Position numbers and translations under genes: made by a program. Below, piece by piece: positions 52,001-56,999 of a stretch of DNA of 64,000 nt (the first letter of the stretch is position 1; every line of letters begins with the position of its first letter). The stretch lies in NCBI GenBank assembly GCA_007922225.1, contig ML680055.1, positions 2,529,206-2,593,205 on the forward strand. The letters run 5' to 3'. The notes beneath the pieces are model-generated. The model was not told the origin of the DNA and did not search any database. It saw only the letters and a list, made by a program, of their open reading frames with translations. The stretch comes from Emydura subglobosa (lineage: Eukaryota; Chordata; Testudines; Chelidae).

Positions 52001-54085
52001 GAACGTCTATTTCCCTGGACTGTAAGAGTGAGGGGCAACCCCCTGCCACCCCGGCTCTCTCTCCCCCTCCCTCCCCACGTCTCTCATTTCACCTCGGACG
52101 ACAAACCAGCCAGCGCGGGACTGTGGTTTGGTCAGCAATGCTGCCGCACGCAGGTGGTAAGCGACTTCGCCTTGAACCCCGGCGAGTTTGTTCAGTTTGA
52201 GAAGCGTTCAGTCTTGGCTTTTCCTGTGACCATTTCTCACTGTAATGCCTCATCACCTGCCCTCCCTTAAAATCTCGCTCTTCATAAGCCAATGGACTGG
52301 TTTTATTCTTTAATTAGGACGGCCCCAGTCTTGGGACGGAGGGGGGTAACTCCGCTGAAGGTAGCTGACTGCTGTATGTTGATCTCCTTAGAGGCGCAAC
52401 AGACCTAATCCATCTGGACTGTCCAGGAGAGGGCTGGACGGTGCAGAACCCGCGATCTGGGGGTGAAATTCAGGCCGGGGAGTGCGTTGGGGTCACCCTG
52501 AACGCGGTAACCAAGGCTGCAGGAAGTCAGAGTGTGGGTGGGGTTTGTTGACTGGCTGCTGGGGCCAGGCTGGCCCAGGGCTGCGGCTACACAGACACGC
52601 AGGGTGTGACCTGCAGGCGGTTTGGCAACAGCCCAGGTGGAAGGTGTCGGGAGGCGCCCCGGGTTGCAGGGCGAGTGGGGACAGCCCCTGGCTGGTCTCG
52701 CTCACACCCCGCCGGGCACAGCACGCCCGGGAGACCCTGAAGGGAAATACTAGGATAAAGCCGGGGTTCTTCTGCCGTCACAGGTGCGAGCTGTGCAGAC
52801 AGAACGAGTCGAGCGCACGTGTCCCTTTGTTCAGCCGAGCCGGCGGGGCCCTGCCTGGAGACGGGGAGCTGCTTGCCTAGGACAAGCTGCAGGACTGGGG
52901 CTTACCTAGACCAGAGAGACACAGGCTGAAACAAATAAATAACGGCCAGAAAAGCCCCTGGGAAAACCCAGCCCAGCCCAGCCCGGGTTTTCTCATCTGC
53001 CCGACAGAAGCATAAAAGGCCCAAGCACAAAGCGGGTGCCATCACGCCCCTGCTCTGTTCTTGTGCAGCGTTCGCCTTTCTCTGAGGTTCTCAAAGTGCT
53101 TCACATTCATTAAATAAGCATCACAGTCCTCGTCCCCCCAGATCTAGGGGACACACGGGGAAGAGACCTGCCCAGGGCGGCAGAGTCAGCCTAGGAACCA
53201 CGAGTCCTGACTCCCGCTCTGAACCGCTAACCACCAACAGGTGTTCCCTTGCGTGGCCTGTAAGGAAGCTGTGTTACCCACCTGAGCTGGCCGGCTGGAT
53301 TCTGCCCGGGCACCTGCCTTCTCCGGTCTCTGTACGTCTTTGATGGATTCGTAAATGTTTTCCGAGTGGCTCTCGCTGCGAGGAGGTGGGGAAAGCAAAG
53401 CGCCTGCTGTTCTCCCAGCTGTGCCAAGTCGGGTGTTTGGCGGGACCCTGGCCAGGTGGTCCAGGGACGGCGTGGGCCGCATGGGCTCGGTGGGGTGGCT
53501 GAGCACCGCCGGAGAACCGCTGCCCCGCTTTGCGCGGCGAGGGCTGTGAAATGAACTCAGCACAGGAGGGGAATCCTCCCCCTTTCCTACTGCTCGCGTC
53601 AGGGTCTCTCCTTTGAAGCCGGGGTCTTCGCAAGTGGGCCCCGAAGTTCCAGCCCCTGACACCACGGACCCCAAGATCTGGTTGAGTTCATTTGTATCCA
53701 TTTTTTGCTGTTCATCCTGCTGGGCAGCACTCAGGAATTTGTACTCGAATGTCAAAGGCGGGTCGTGGCCAGCCCTGGCTGACTGTAGGACAATTCTCCC
53801 CAACGGGTACCTGGAGCCCAGCTGTCCAGGGGCCTCCGGAGGAAGCTCAAGCGAGCTCATGGGCTGGGTTACCGGGGGCAGCTCCTTCACGTACTTGGCT
53901 GGGATGTAGAAGGGCCGGGCGTCCTTGTTTTTTTTAACATGCCACCAGTGGTCGTTGGTTCTTCGCAGCAGGACGTATCTCTCGTTGGGCTTTATGGAAA
54001 CGAGCGTCCCGTCCTTCGCCACGTACTCGAACCCGTACTCCACCAGGACCTGCACGTCCTCCGGCGCGCCGGCGGCTGGCTCCAT
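6832..54085 (-). CDS. ARHGAP27: ARHGAP27, Rho GTPase-activating protein 27 (whole gene model, 15 coding exons)
   Basis: The hand-spliced minus-strand model gives 916 residues. Exons (plus coordinates, 5' to 3' of the gene): 53282-54085, 29157-29588, 28643-28855, 26715-26828, 26149-26216, 23285-23372, 20450-20554, 17726-17824, 16799-16904, 14401-14526, 14067-14165, 12619-12696, 10051-10185, 8679-8784, 6832-7009. Every intron is GT-AG and the frame closes exactly (917 codons with stop). Domain order is SH3 (about 10-70), WW (309-335), WW (362-388), PH (about 526-638), RhoGAP (about 719-912). The human protein is close to 889 residues with the same order plus a third WW domain. The C-terminal exon reads NRMSVQSVAIVFGPTLLRPE, which fits ARHGAP27 better than its paralogue ARHGAP12. 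By family knowledge it is a GAP for Rac1 and Cdc42 with an endocytic role. Expression of this copy is not shown by the sequence. Confidence 0.93.
7361..7522. promoter_or_regulatory. Cluster of ZNF143/THAP11-like motifs in last intron
   Basis: ACTACAACTCCCAGGATGC at 7430-7448 (plus strand) is a near-exact match to the ZNF143/THAP11 (SBS2) motif. Minus-strand copies lie at 7363-7379 (actacaactcccatgag) and 7502-7520 (actacatctcccacaatgc), with a partial copy at 7461-7475. The alternating orientation could also mean a foldback repeat. Binding is not shown. Confidence 0.4.
7915..8015. repeat. AT-rich dispersed repeat fragment
   Basis: Short stretch with caaattttcactgaaaaa and caaaattttccacag words, like the 4840-5165 and 44810-45340 copies. 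Confidence 0.3.
8679..8784 (-). CDS. ARHGAP27: ARHGAP27 exon 14: RhoGAP
   Basis: It encodes residues 824-857 and completes Lys823. The acceptor is ccgttgcgttgtag|AA and the donor is CCG|GTGAGT (phase 2). It reads HDQAKRSKYIRDLVCSLPEA then NHHTMKVLFQHLC, the usual RhoGAP helix pair. The acceptor tract is not strongly pyrimidine-rich. Confidence 0.94.
10051..10185 (-). CDS. ARHGAP27: ARHGAP27 exon 13: RhoGAP core
   Basis: It encodes residues 779-822 and completes Asp778. The acceptor is ctccctgcag|AT and the donor is TCA|GTAAGG. It contains WEDVHVITGALKLFFRELPE then PLFPFSYF. Lys799 and Arg803 of the LKxxxRELPxPL motif, important for GTPase binding, are present. Confidence 0.96.
10373..10394 (+). 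repeat. Homopolymer tract of 22 G
   Basis: Twenty-two consecutive G on the plus strand in the intron between exons 13 and 12. It is capable of forming a G-quadruplex and prone to length error in sequencing. Confidence 0.9.
10400..10655 (+). mobile_element. CR1-type LINE 3' end
   Basis: Degraded match to the CR1 3' end: gattagccactggaacaa, a short ORF remnant, then gaggtcagcttagatgatct, the standard end of CR1 copies. Confidence 0.65.
11235..12180 (-). mobile_element. CR1/L2-type LINE 3' part, reverse, interrupted by a hAT element
   Basis: The plus strand reads the reverse complement of a LINE 3' end: agaccagaggggcccatttt, then after the insertion cctcctgtgtaacacagacc, gttccagtggttatttaccc, ttaaagagccctcc and gaggcaggttttccagatct. 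Removing 11310-11694 and one copy of the duplication restores a continuous repeat. Confidence 0.75.
11310..11694. mobile_element. Non-autonomous hAT (Charlie-like) element with perfect 8-bp target duplication
   Basis: It begins CAGTGGCTCTCAACC and ends GGTTGAGGACCACGG, imperfect terminal inverted repeats of the hAT CAGTGGTTCTCAACC type. The 8-bp sequence atctagtc flanks both sides (11302-11309 and 11695-11702). It is 385 bp with no transposase coding. It lies inside an older LINE, so it is the younger of the two. Confidence 0.88.
12195..12400. repeat. AT-rich dispersed repeat fragment
   Basis: Contains gaaaatagaattttcccag and gaaacggaagttttc words like the other copies of this family in the window. 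Confidence 0.3.
12619..12696 (-). CDS. ARHGAP27: ARHGAP27 exon 12: arginine finger
   Basis: It encodes residues 753-777 and completes Gly752. The acceptor is tctgccctatag|GT and the donor is ACG|GTAGGC. LDIDGLYRISGN carries the catalytic arginine finger at Arg760, which inserts into the GTPase active site in this family. The residue is intact, so GAP activity is predicted. The neighbouring intron holds a hAT element. Confidence 0.96.
12789..13206. mobile_element. Non-autonomous hAT element with 8-bp target duplication
   Basis: It starts CAGTGGTTCCCAACCTG and ends GGCTGGGAACCCCTG, imperfect inverted terminal repeats. Flanks are ccctagag (12781-12788) and ccctagcg (13207-13214), an 8-bp duplication with one change. 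It is 418 bp and GC-rich, with internal semi-repeats ('ggagatcagtgctcccct'-like words in both orientations). It lies 93 bases upstream of exon 12 in the sense of the gene. Confidence 0.8.
14067..14165 (-). CDS. ARHGAP27: ARHGAP27 exon 11: start of RhoGAP domain
   Basis: It encodes residues 720-751 and completes Asp719. The acceptor is gtttttcag|AC and the donor is GAG|GTAACC (phase 1). QVFGCSLQVLCERERSAVP then RFVQKCIQ is the canonical first RhoGAP helix region. Confidence 0.96.
14401..14526 (-). CDS. ARHGAP27: ARHGAP27 exon 10: basic helix before RhoGAP
   Basis: It encodes residues 678-718, with split codons at both ends (phase 1). The acceptor is gtctcccgcag|CC and the donor is AAG|GTACAG. 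DTSKVRNRLRKLLQKRPPLQ and GYIK match the helical lead-in of ARHGAP12 and ARHGAP27 RhoGAP domains. Confidence 0.95.
14803..15160 (-). mobile_element. Penelope-like element remnant (terminal part)
   Basis: On the minus strand the sequence ends gttagtctttaaagtgctac after a hammerhead-like block, the terminal sequence of Penelope-like elements abundant in turtles. Beyond about 14900 the similarity is weak and the far boundary is uncertain. It is in the same sense as ARHGAP27, inside the intron between exons 9 and 10. Confidence 0.55.
14844..14883 (-). ncRNA. Degenerate hammerhead ribozyme motif in the Penelope-like remnant
   Basis: Minus strand: CTGACGA (14881-14875), helix II GTGGG/CCCAC closing a six-base loop, GAAA (14857-14854), then a two-base helix III (GC/GC) with loop TTAC. 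This is the minimal hammerhead layout reported for Penelope-like elements. The base that should be U16.1 is C here (position 14845) and one extra A lies between CTGACGA and helix II, so self-cleavage is unlikely. Confidence 0.5.
16799..16904 (-). CDS. ARHGAP27: ARHGAP27 exon 9: PH-GAP linker
   Basis: It encodes residues 642-676 plus one base of Ala677. The acceptor is gtctcccttag|TCC and the donor is CAG|GTCAGG. It includes VADFGSRERLG, matching the conserved DFGSSERLG motif of mammalian ARHGAP27, in a charged linker that is probably disordered. A second AG seven bases inside (ccacag) would be out of frame. Confidence 0.88.
17117..17200 (+). mobile_element. SINE/LINE 3' tail fragment (MIR-like)
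   Basis: cagctccttggggcaggg, then ctgtgtttgtacagcaccta and gcgcactggggcc is the common reptilian tail sequence shared by MIR-type SINEs and their partner LINEs. Confidence 0.6.
17726..17824 (-). CDS. ARHGAP27: ARHGAP27 exon 8: end of PH domain
   Basis: It encodes residues 609-641 in phase 0 at both ends. The acceptor is gctttttgcag|CTG and the donor is CTG|GTGAGC. It contains the C-terminal PH helix with its conserved Trp630 (ATWQKAI). Confidence 0.96.
18000..19850. other. Intron 7 DNA without identified features
   Basis: Moderately GC-rich intron sequence between exons 8 and 7. Many overlapping open frames are present but no domain or paired splice sites. Confidence 0.4.
19850..20280. repeat. 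'gtctacact' palindromic DNA elements
   Basis: gtgtctacactag and gcgtctacactag starts recur, followed by inverted words such as ttttgccagcatcact / agctatgctggcaaaat around a ccacacccc centre. This is a short, foldback, probably non-autonomous DNA transposon family common in turtle genomes. Confidence 0.45.
20376..20398 (+). repeat. Pentanucleotide microsatellite (caaca)n
   Basis: About four tandem caaca units, 50 bases beyond the donor of exon 7. Confidence 0.8.
20450..20554 (-). CDS. ARHGAP27: ARHGAP27 exon 7: PH domain
   Basis: It encodes residues 574-608 in phase 0 at both ends. The acceptor is ctcccgccag|AAA and the donor is GAG|GTGAGT. It contains HTVELRGATVSWAPKEKSSK then KNVLE, a highly conserved PH segment shared with ARHGAP12 and ARHGAP15. 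Confidence 0.96.
21330..21450 (-). repeat. 'CAGCTCCTGGAGTC' family repeat, reverse
   Basis: The reverse complement shows gtttgcagctcctggaaac, gagaatctcagctttc, agtttctacccttgtgg and gtggagacaaagct, matching the order of words in the 56360-56640 copy. Confidence 0.55.
21940..22170. repeat. 'gtctacact'-like foldback element, degraded
   Basis: Inverted words (cttttgccagcataac / gttatactggcgaaaac) and a cgacactag start resemble the 19850-20280 elements. Confidence 0.35.
23285..23372 (-). CDS. ARHGAP27: ARHGAP27 exon 6: PH domain core
   Basis: It encodes residues 545-573 after the third base of Arg544. The acceptor is tcctcccccag|G and the donor is TTG|GTGAGT. KNWSSSWTVLEGGILTFFK is the typical PH beta-strand 1-3 pattern (W547, W551, and L-T-F-F-K in strand 3). 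The exon ends in a serine run. Confidence 0.95.
25620..26014 (+). mobile_element. CR1-type LINE 3' end
   Basis: Clear match to the CR1 C-terminal and 3' end: gaaggctgagcggtgacgtg, ggctggaagctgaggctaga, taattaaccaccggaacaat, tggatgatcacaagggac and the final ggatctatgaa. It lies 130 bases upstream of exon 5's donor side. Confidence 0.88.
26149..26216 (-). CDS. ARHGAP27: ARHGAP27 exon 5: start of PH domain
   Basis: It encodes residues 522-543 plus two bases of Arg544. The acceptor is tttgtcttccag|TTC and the donor is CG|GTAAGA. It reads EKAGVLYRTK then KGKRL, the first strand region of the PH domain. The split codon joins exon 6 to give KRLRKNW, as expected in the family. Confidence 0.92.
26715..26828 (-). 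CDS. ARHGAP27: ARHGAP27 exon 4: linker between WW and PH
   Basis: It encodes residues 484-521 in phase 0 at both ends. It starts VPVPGGHQ, like the segment right after WW3 in mammalian ARHGAP27, and ends ILIQKEEK. The donor is AAG|GTGAGG. The chosen acceptor is ccaatttag|GTC, which has a weak polypyrimidine tract. A stronger-looking AG sits 13 nt further in (tgtcccag|GCG) but would break the frame with exon 3, so the outer site is preferred. Confidence 0.85.
27720..28640 (+). repeat. C-rich low-complexity tract in intron 3
   Basis: About 900 bases of plus-strand sequence dominated by C and CT runs (G-rich on the transcribed-sense strand). It fills the part of intron 3 next to exon 3. No WW-like coding is visible in it. 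Long open frames here are composition artefacts. Confidence 0.6.
28643..28855 (-). CDS. ARHGAP27: ARHGAP27 exon 3: acidic linker before the expected third WW
   Basis: It encodes residues 413-483. The acceptor is ccttttcag|CCT and the donor is ACG|GTACGG, phase 0 at both ends. It opens with PPTPETDYPD and contains YPEEDYSP (431-438), both strongly conserved in ARHGAP27. It closes with a Gly-Trp (462-463) and AFY (473-475) segment. In the mammalian and ARHGAP12 proteins this segment leads straight into WW3, but here no WW3 exon follows. The low-coordinate side of the exon borders a very C-rich tract. Confidence 0.93.
29157..29588 (-). CDS. ARHGAP27: ARHGAP27 exon 2: two WW domains
   Basis: It encodes residues 269-412 in phase 0 at both ends. 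The acceptor is ctctctctag|GCC and the donor is AGG|GTGAGC. WW1 runs from Trp309 to Trp332-Pro335 with LFYYNPVTGETTW between. WW2 runs from Trp362 to Trp385-Pro388 with VFFYNSVTGETSW. Both keep the two signature tryptophans, the aromatic patch and the final proline, so both should bind proline-rich ligands. Before WW1 is PVYVNVQELL, matching the PxYxN segment seen before WW1 in the mammalian protein. Confidence 0.95.
29880..29925 (+). repeat. (tg)n / (gagtgtg)n microsatellite
   Basis: Tandem gtgtgtgtgagtgtgtgtg and gagag units. Confidence 0.85.
29935..30020 (-). repeat. 'CAGCTCCTGGAGTC' family repeat fragment, reverse
   Basis: The plus strand reads gggctagaaactcactttg and ends gactccaggagctggggctt, the reverse of the motif order in other copies. 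Confidence 0.5.
30478..30545 (+). mobile_element. MIR-like SINE fragment
   Basis: ggttagagctctcc, then tgccacagactgcatgatct and tgggcgagtcac: a truncated MIR head and core that stops where the next repeat begins. Confidence 0.55.
30546..30752. repeat. 'gtctacact' palindromic DNA element
   Basis: Ends gtagtgtagacataacc and has inverted words around the centre (cacttacgtcgctcagga / gccgagtgacataagtg), like the 19850-20280 elements. It abuts the MIR fragment. Confidence 0.5.
31094..31117 (+). repeat. Poly-A tract
   Basis: More than 20 consecutive A. No LINE or SINE body is recognisable directly upstream. Confidence 0.85.
31801..32240. repeat. Large inverted repeat (arms about 165 bases, about 90% alike)
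   Basis: The arm at 31801-31965 and the reverse complement of 32078-32240 match nearly throughout: ggtgccggaagctttggcc, gagagcctgagctcag, ggcacagcaagga, gggtccagacgcccccc, ttggcccctgactggagttg and cccttcccttggccag. The spacer is about 112 bases. It sits in intron 1 and would fold into a long hairpin if transcribed. Confidence 0.85.
32498..32511. promoter_or_regulatory. RFX X-box-like motif
   Basis: GTCTCCATAGCAAC fits the GTNNCCATRGYAAC-type X-box at almost every position. It lies about 500 bases downstream of the candidate alternative first exon. Occupancy is unknown. Confidence 0.35.
32996..33067 (-). CDS. ARHGAP27: Candidate alternative first coding exon of ARHGAP27 (SH3-less isoform)
   Basis: A minus-strand ATG at 33067 in good context (A at -3, G at +4) opens 24 codons, MEGQAPKARRRSRSRGWRLF then SSSQ. 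They end at a consensus donor CAG|GTGCGG in phase 0. Exon 2 begins in phase 0, so splicing to it gives a continuous product of about 672 residues with WW, PH and RhoGAP but no SH3. The exon sits in a CpG-dense stretch with an ETS-type CCGGAAG directly before the ATG. The N-terminal peptide is strongly basic. No transcript can be seen, so the exon is inferred from phase, donor, start context and CpG setting. It could instead be a non-coding alternative 5' exon. Confidence 0.5.
33274..33287. promoter_or_regulatory. RFX X-box-like motif
   Basis: GTTGCCGTGGTGAC is an imperfect palindromic X-box. It lies about 210 bases upstream (minus-strand sense) of the 33067 ATG, a plausible promoter position. 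A chance match cannot be excluded. Confidence 0.35.
33310..35600. other. Intron 1 DNA upstream of the CpG-rich region, nothing identified
   Basis: Mixed to AT-rich sequence with no repeat that I can name and no coding evidence. Confidence 0.4.
35640..35725 (-). mobile_element. MIR-like SINE fragment, reverse
   Basis: cccccattttacacatgggg, tagactgagacacaagga is the reverse MIR 3' core. Confidence 0.55.
36521..36549 (+). repeat. Pentanucleotide microsatellite (aggca)n
   Basis: gggcaaggcaaggcaaggca repeats about five times. Confidence 0.85.
36826..36965 (+). mobile_element. MIR-like SINE fragment
   Basis: gatggcccagtggtcagggc, then gggccaattccctgctctac (tRNA-like B box region) and ctttagcctgtgtgggcctc. 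Confidence 0.7.
37000..39340. other. Intron 1 DNA, nothing identified
   Basis: GC-rich with overlapping open frames and a poly-T tract at 38511-38527. I see no coding exon, RNA gene or named repeat. Confidence 0.4.
39355..40195. repeat. Pair of inverted repeat arms (39355-39480 and 40047-40195)
   Basis: The reverse complement of 40047-40195 matches 39355-39480. The best block is ggctgcagagaagctgggaa, aggagaatgctctgccctta and atgccactgggttgtgac (about 93% alike), with weaker similarity continuing on both sides. The spacer is about 570 bases. Either two copies of one dispersed repeat in opposite directions, or a local inverted duplication. Confidence 0.75.
40480..40800. repeat. Possible 'gtctacact' DNA element
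   Basis: Starts gctcgtctacactggat and resembles other elements of this type. The far end is not clear. Confidence 0.25.
41740..41940 (+). mobile_element. MIR-like SINE with tail
   Basis: ggatctgccactgaccttct, tgggtgaccttgggcaagtc, then attgtaaactcttgagggca and gggacagtctcaa: MIR core plus the reptilian tail. Confidence 0.75.
42120..42450 (-). mobile_element. L2/CR1-like LINE 3' part, reverse
   Basis: The plus strand shows tggcagtgagttccacagtc, cgttggccgtcccctggtcc and gaacagtcattctgttt, the reverse of a known reptile LINE 3' segment. Confidence 0.55.
42645..44480 (-). mobile_element. CR1 LINE, about 1.8 kb, reverse orientation
   Basis: The longest transposon copy in the window. Reading the minus strand, RT pieces appear in order: CQISLMSFCDR near 43945, KASDAVPHDILLTS near 43870-43910, the C-terminal WAPHFRKEVDKSERAQRR near 43090-43140, LTVFKCVKGCCKEDGDQLSS near 42950-43000, then the 3' UTR to about 42655. 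Frameshifts and stops throughout show it is dead. It lies in intron 1 in the same sense as ARHGAP27. Confidence 0.9.
44810..45340. repeat. AT-rich dispersed repeat, longest copy
   Basis: Dense in aaaacgtttcaaaacg, aaaatgataat, tcaaaatcaaacacaaaat and gaaattttttgtgaaatg words, as in 4840-5165. The class is not determined. Confidence 0.4.
45340..47455. other. Intron 1 DNA, nothing identified
   Basis: No coding exon or named repeat. A gtctacatgg word at 47038 may mark a degraded short DNA element. Confidence 0.35.
47460..47700 (+). repeat. 'CAGCTCCTGGAGTC' family repeat
   Basis: Starts taaagccccagcacctggag, passes caagtttctagtcctcc and tcatgatttttggggccttg, and ends near gctcaggattgacc. The same word order occurs at 56360-56640. 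Confidence 0.6.
47768..47990 (+). mobile_element. MIR-like SINE, near full length
   Basis: aaggatggtccagtggtcag (tRNA-like A box), gggcaccagcctaagacttg, ctccccacagacttcctgtg, gtctctccgtgcctcagttt, cccatctgcacaatacagat and cctcacagggttgtgtaaga: the full MIR order. Confidence 0.85.
48000..48240. repeat. AT-rich dispersed repeat fragment
   Basis: Words such as tcaaaatcagttttca and cgtttcggctctgatgaaac follow the pattern of the AT-rich family. It directly follows the MIR copy. Confidence 0.3.
48890..48950 (-). mobile_element. CR1/L2-type LINE 3' end, reverse, short
   Basis: cacaagggaccattctgggc, atctagtctgagctcctgtg is the reversed terminal segment of this LINE type. Confidence 0.6.
49000..51090. 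other. Intron 1 DNA with one short repeat
   Basis: GC-rich, with overlapping open frames but no domain or splice pairing. A fragment of the 'CAGCTCCTGGAGTC' family lies at 50620-50690 (accagctcctggagcctc, gcagaatctcagctgtag). Confidence 0.4.
51115..51250 (-). mobile_element. MIR-like SINE fragment, reverse
   Basis: atctccaagcactttgcaaa, tttacagatggggaaactga and ccacatgtccaaaggtcac. Confidence 0.7.
53060..53235 (-). mobile_element. MIR-like SINE fragment, reverse, beside the exon 1 donor
   Basis: ggttctcaaagtgcttcaca, gagacctgcccagggcggca, gaaccacgagtcctgactcc and gctctgaaccgctaaccacc: the reverse MIR from 3' tail to tRNA-like head. Its head is about 45 bases from the donor at 53281. Confidence 0.7.
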
Positions 54086-54148
54086 TTCTGGCTGAGGGAT
54101 CGCGGCACTTTGGAGCAGCTTCCTGTGAGCAGTTCCTGTTTCCTCTTC
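53282..54148 (-). CDS. ARHGAP27: ARHGAP27 exon 1: SH3 domain (coding from 54085)
   Basis: It encodes residues 1-268. The SH3 core spans about 10-70: VLVEYGFEY at 13-21 replaces the usual ALYDY strand, the Trp pair is at 47-48, and the YIPAKYV motif is at 60-66. The rest is low-complexity linker with a YESI tyrosine motif near the end. The start is ATG at 54085, where the protein lines up with the mammalian N-terminus. The exon itself begins at 54148 behind a good acceptor (tctctttcag), so at least one more exon lies upstream. The 63 nt before the ATG are open in the same frame, so an N-terminal extension is possible. The donor is CAG|GTGGGT at 53281, phase 0. A MIR-like SINE starts within 50 bases of the donor. 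Confidence 0.92.
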
Positions 54149-54314
54149 CTGAAAGAGACGTAGGGAGGAACAAGTTTACAGCAGCAATGTTAGCCCCGCC
54201 AGAGACTGCGTCCCCCTGCTAAGTGATGTGGTGTCCTGTCCAGTCACCACCTTTCCTCCGAGAACCCTGCTTTCACCTGAATCCAACCACCACCTCTTAA
54301 CGGGGAGAGTCATT

Positions 54315-54495
54315 CATCACGGGATGGGTCGTGGTGGATTCTCCATCACCAGCAATTTTTACATTAAGGGTGGATGTTTTTTTAAATGATCTGCTCTAGA
54401 TAAGACTGGGGGGGCAGTTCTCTGGCCCGGGTTTCCCAGCGGGTCAGGCTGGCTGATCATAATGGTCCCTTCTGGTGGCCGTGGGGGTCTATAAC
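54315..54495 (+). mobile_element. CR1-type LINE 3' end
   Basis: ggtggattctccatcaccag, caatttttac, gatctgctctaga, ggctgatcataatggtccct and tctggtgg, the last 180 bases of a CR1 copy. Confidence 0.8.
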
Positions 54496-56069
54496 TCAGC
54501 TCTGCCTTGCAGCTTTTTAAAAATCCTATGGCAAGTTCAGTAACGAAACGTCCTGAGAACTCCTCAGGTGGGAGCACGCAGGAGTGAGGGGTCCCCATGG
54601 CCAGCTGTCCGCAGCCTGGAGAAGCAGGATGCTAGCGGTGCACTTGGACAGAGGGGGCCTGGCTGTCTCAAGTCCGGCCAATGTCCTGACCTCTGGGCCA
54701 GCCACTGCTCCGCTGAGCTTCTGGGCCCAAGTCAGCTCCCATCCAAGTCCCCAGGCGTCGGAGCGAGCCCCTGGTCTGCGCTGGACCACTTTGCTGCTCA
54801 GACCAGTTCCATCACACCTGGCTCAGTTCGCAACCAATGCCTTGCCCAGCACGCCCAGGGAAGCCGTTTCCTTGTGCACCAGAACCTGACCCTCGCTGGG
54901 GACGGGGGTTTTCAGCAGAGCTGGGTGAAGATGGGAACTCCAGCTCACATTTGAATTTCAGCCCGGGGAGGGTGGGAGGGGGGGGTTTCAAAGCTAAGTC
55001 CTTGACCCAAACTCCCGCCTGAGAGTCAGACCCTGCCCTGGGAAGGACCCAGTTGCTGGTATTCAGGGCAGATGTGGCCAAACTGGCCTGAGAACAGCTC
55101 GATCTTGGCACCATCTAACTTGAGCTGAGTCCTAATTTGAACCCCCCATCCCCCATCCTTGCAACCCAGACCCGAGCAACCATCACCTCCAAATCCAGCC
55201 CGGCTGGCAGACTGCACGTCACTTCCTCAGCCCCTCTCAACTGCTCGGAGCCGTGAAAAACTTTTGGAAGGACCCAGACTTTGGCCCACCCTCGCCAGCC
55301 TGAGATTTCAGGGAAGGAAAGCTGGTGCTTCCCGCTCAGTCGCCCTGGGAGGTTCTGGCACAGGGCCGCAGCTGGTGCCGTCTGTCACTGTGCCTTTGAC
55401 TGCCGCGGACCGTGGAGCATGGCCTCCTCCAGCTGCTGTCCTCGTACACTGCTGCACCGGCCCCGTAATTCACAGCACAGCCTGTAACCCGCAGCACCCC
55501 CGTGTAACGCAGCTCCCAGAGACGCATCATGTAGAAGAGATCCCGGCGCCACCGCCCGGGGGTGCTGGAGCGTCCCAGTGAAATGTTACGAGACTTTTTT
55601 TGAACATGGGCAGAACAAGGTGTTTTTGACCCTGCTCTGCGTGCCCGGGCTGGGGGAACGGAGACACCAAGCTGGCACAGCCGCCCTGACCGTGCCACGC
55701 GTCTCCGGCGACTCCCTGACCAGCCGCCCTCCCCGACCCCTCGGCACCGCCAGGCCCCCCGCCCTCTGTACCCCAGGATCCTCAGCGCAAACTCCTCAGC
55801 CCCAGATGCCCCGTGCAAAGCGAGCTTCCTGCACCTCTGGCTGTGCCTCTGGTAGAAAGCATCTGGCGGGCAAGTCGGAGATAACGAAATAATTCCAGTG
55901 CAAACACTGCCTGCAGGGGCCTTATGGTGGAAGGCACAGAGCAGCCGTTTGTATTTTACCTTTTAAATACCTTCAAGTTGGGGGGGGACCCCCAAAGCCT
56001 CAAACTTTAGCAAACCAGGAAAGGCTGCGCTACCACCACCTGGCTTCTCTAGAAGCATTTTTCATCAGT

Positions 56070-56245
56070 TCGTCTCACGGACTGTGCCGTCTTTTAACGT
56101 ATGTATCCTCACAACACCCCTGCAGGAGAGGAGCGTGCTGTGATCCACACAATGGGTAAGTGGGTCGCAGGGGAAGTCTGTGGGGGAGCAGGGAATTGAA
56201 CCTACGCCTTAGAAAGCCATTGGACTATCCTTCCTCGCGCAGAGA
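56070..56245 (-). mobile_element. MIR-like SINE fragment, reverse
   Basis: tcctcacaacacccctgcag, gggaattgaacctacgcctt and agccattggactatcc in reverse MIR order. Confidence 0.6.
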
Positions 56246-56359
56246 GCATTCTCCTTTTCAACAAGCTGCCCAAACCCCCTTAACTCTGCCCCTTGACAGT
56301 GACTACCTCCCCCCAGAACCCAGAGGTGGCCAGCTCTCAAGTCTCAGTGGTGTTTGGTG

Positions 56360-56640
56360 GTTTTTTTAAAGCCCCAGCTCCTGGAGTCCTGGGATTATTG
56401 GAGAATCTCTGCTTCCTTTTTCTTATTTTTCTAAAAAGGATGTTTCTAGCCCTCAGTATTGTGGAGAAAAGCTTGAAAACGTGGCCCATGTGCCCTGGAA
56501 CGGCTCTGAGACCGGAAGGAAAACAAAAAGAACACAACATGTATTATTTTTTAAACACTCATGATCTTCAAGCCAATCTCCCGGTGTTTGCAGGCCCGGC
56601 TCAGGAAGTGTGAGTGTCCAGGGTTGGCGATGCTGGTGCT
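56360..56640 (+). repeat. 'CAGCTCCTGGAGTC' family repeat, longest copy
   Basis: ttaaagccccagctcctgga, gtcctgggattattggagaa, tttctagccctcagtattgt, ggagaaaagcttgaaaacgt, then actcatgatcttcaagccaa and gtccagggttggcgatgctg. Related copies lie at 21330, 29935, 47460, 50620 and 59130. Confidence 0.65.
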
Positions 56641-56999
56641 TTCGTTTCACCGTGCATGTCTCTGATCCCAAATGAGCTGCTTCGTCGCCACATTCACCGT
56701 TCCTGTTTTCACGTAAGGACCCTATGCCGGTGCCAGCCATGCACCAGGGAAGCCAAAGAGCACAGGATCGAGCCCTCAGTGACCTGGGCAAATGAGCTTT
56801 GCCTACGGAGGCCTCACGCTAGGCCATGTCTACGCTACAAACTGTGGTCAACACAAGTTTCGCCGGCGCATGGCCGCTGAAGTTTGTGCACTGCTCGTGT
56901 GCATGCACGCACGCTTGGCTGCTTGCCTTGACGCCGTGTGTACTCACCCAGCGCGCTTGTGTCAGTGCAAAGTGCGGTGCACCCCAGGCAGGCATCCCA

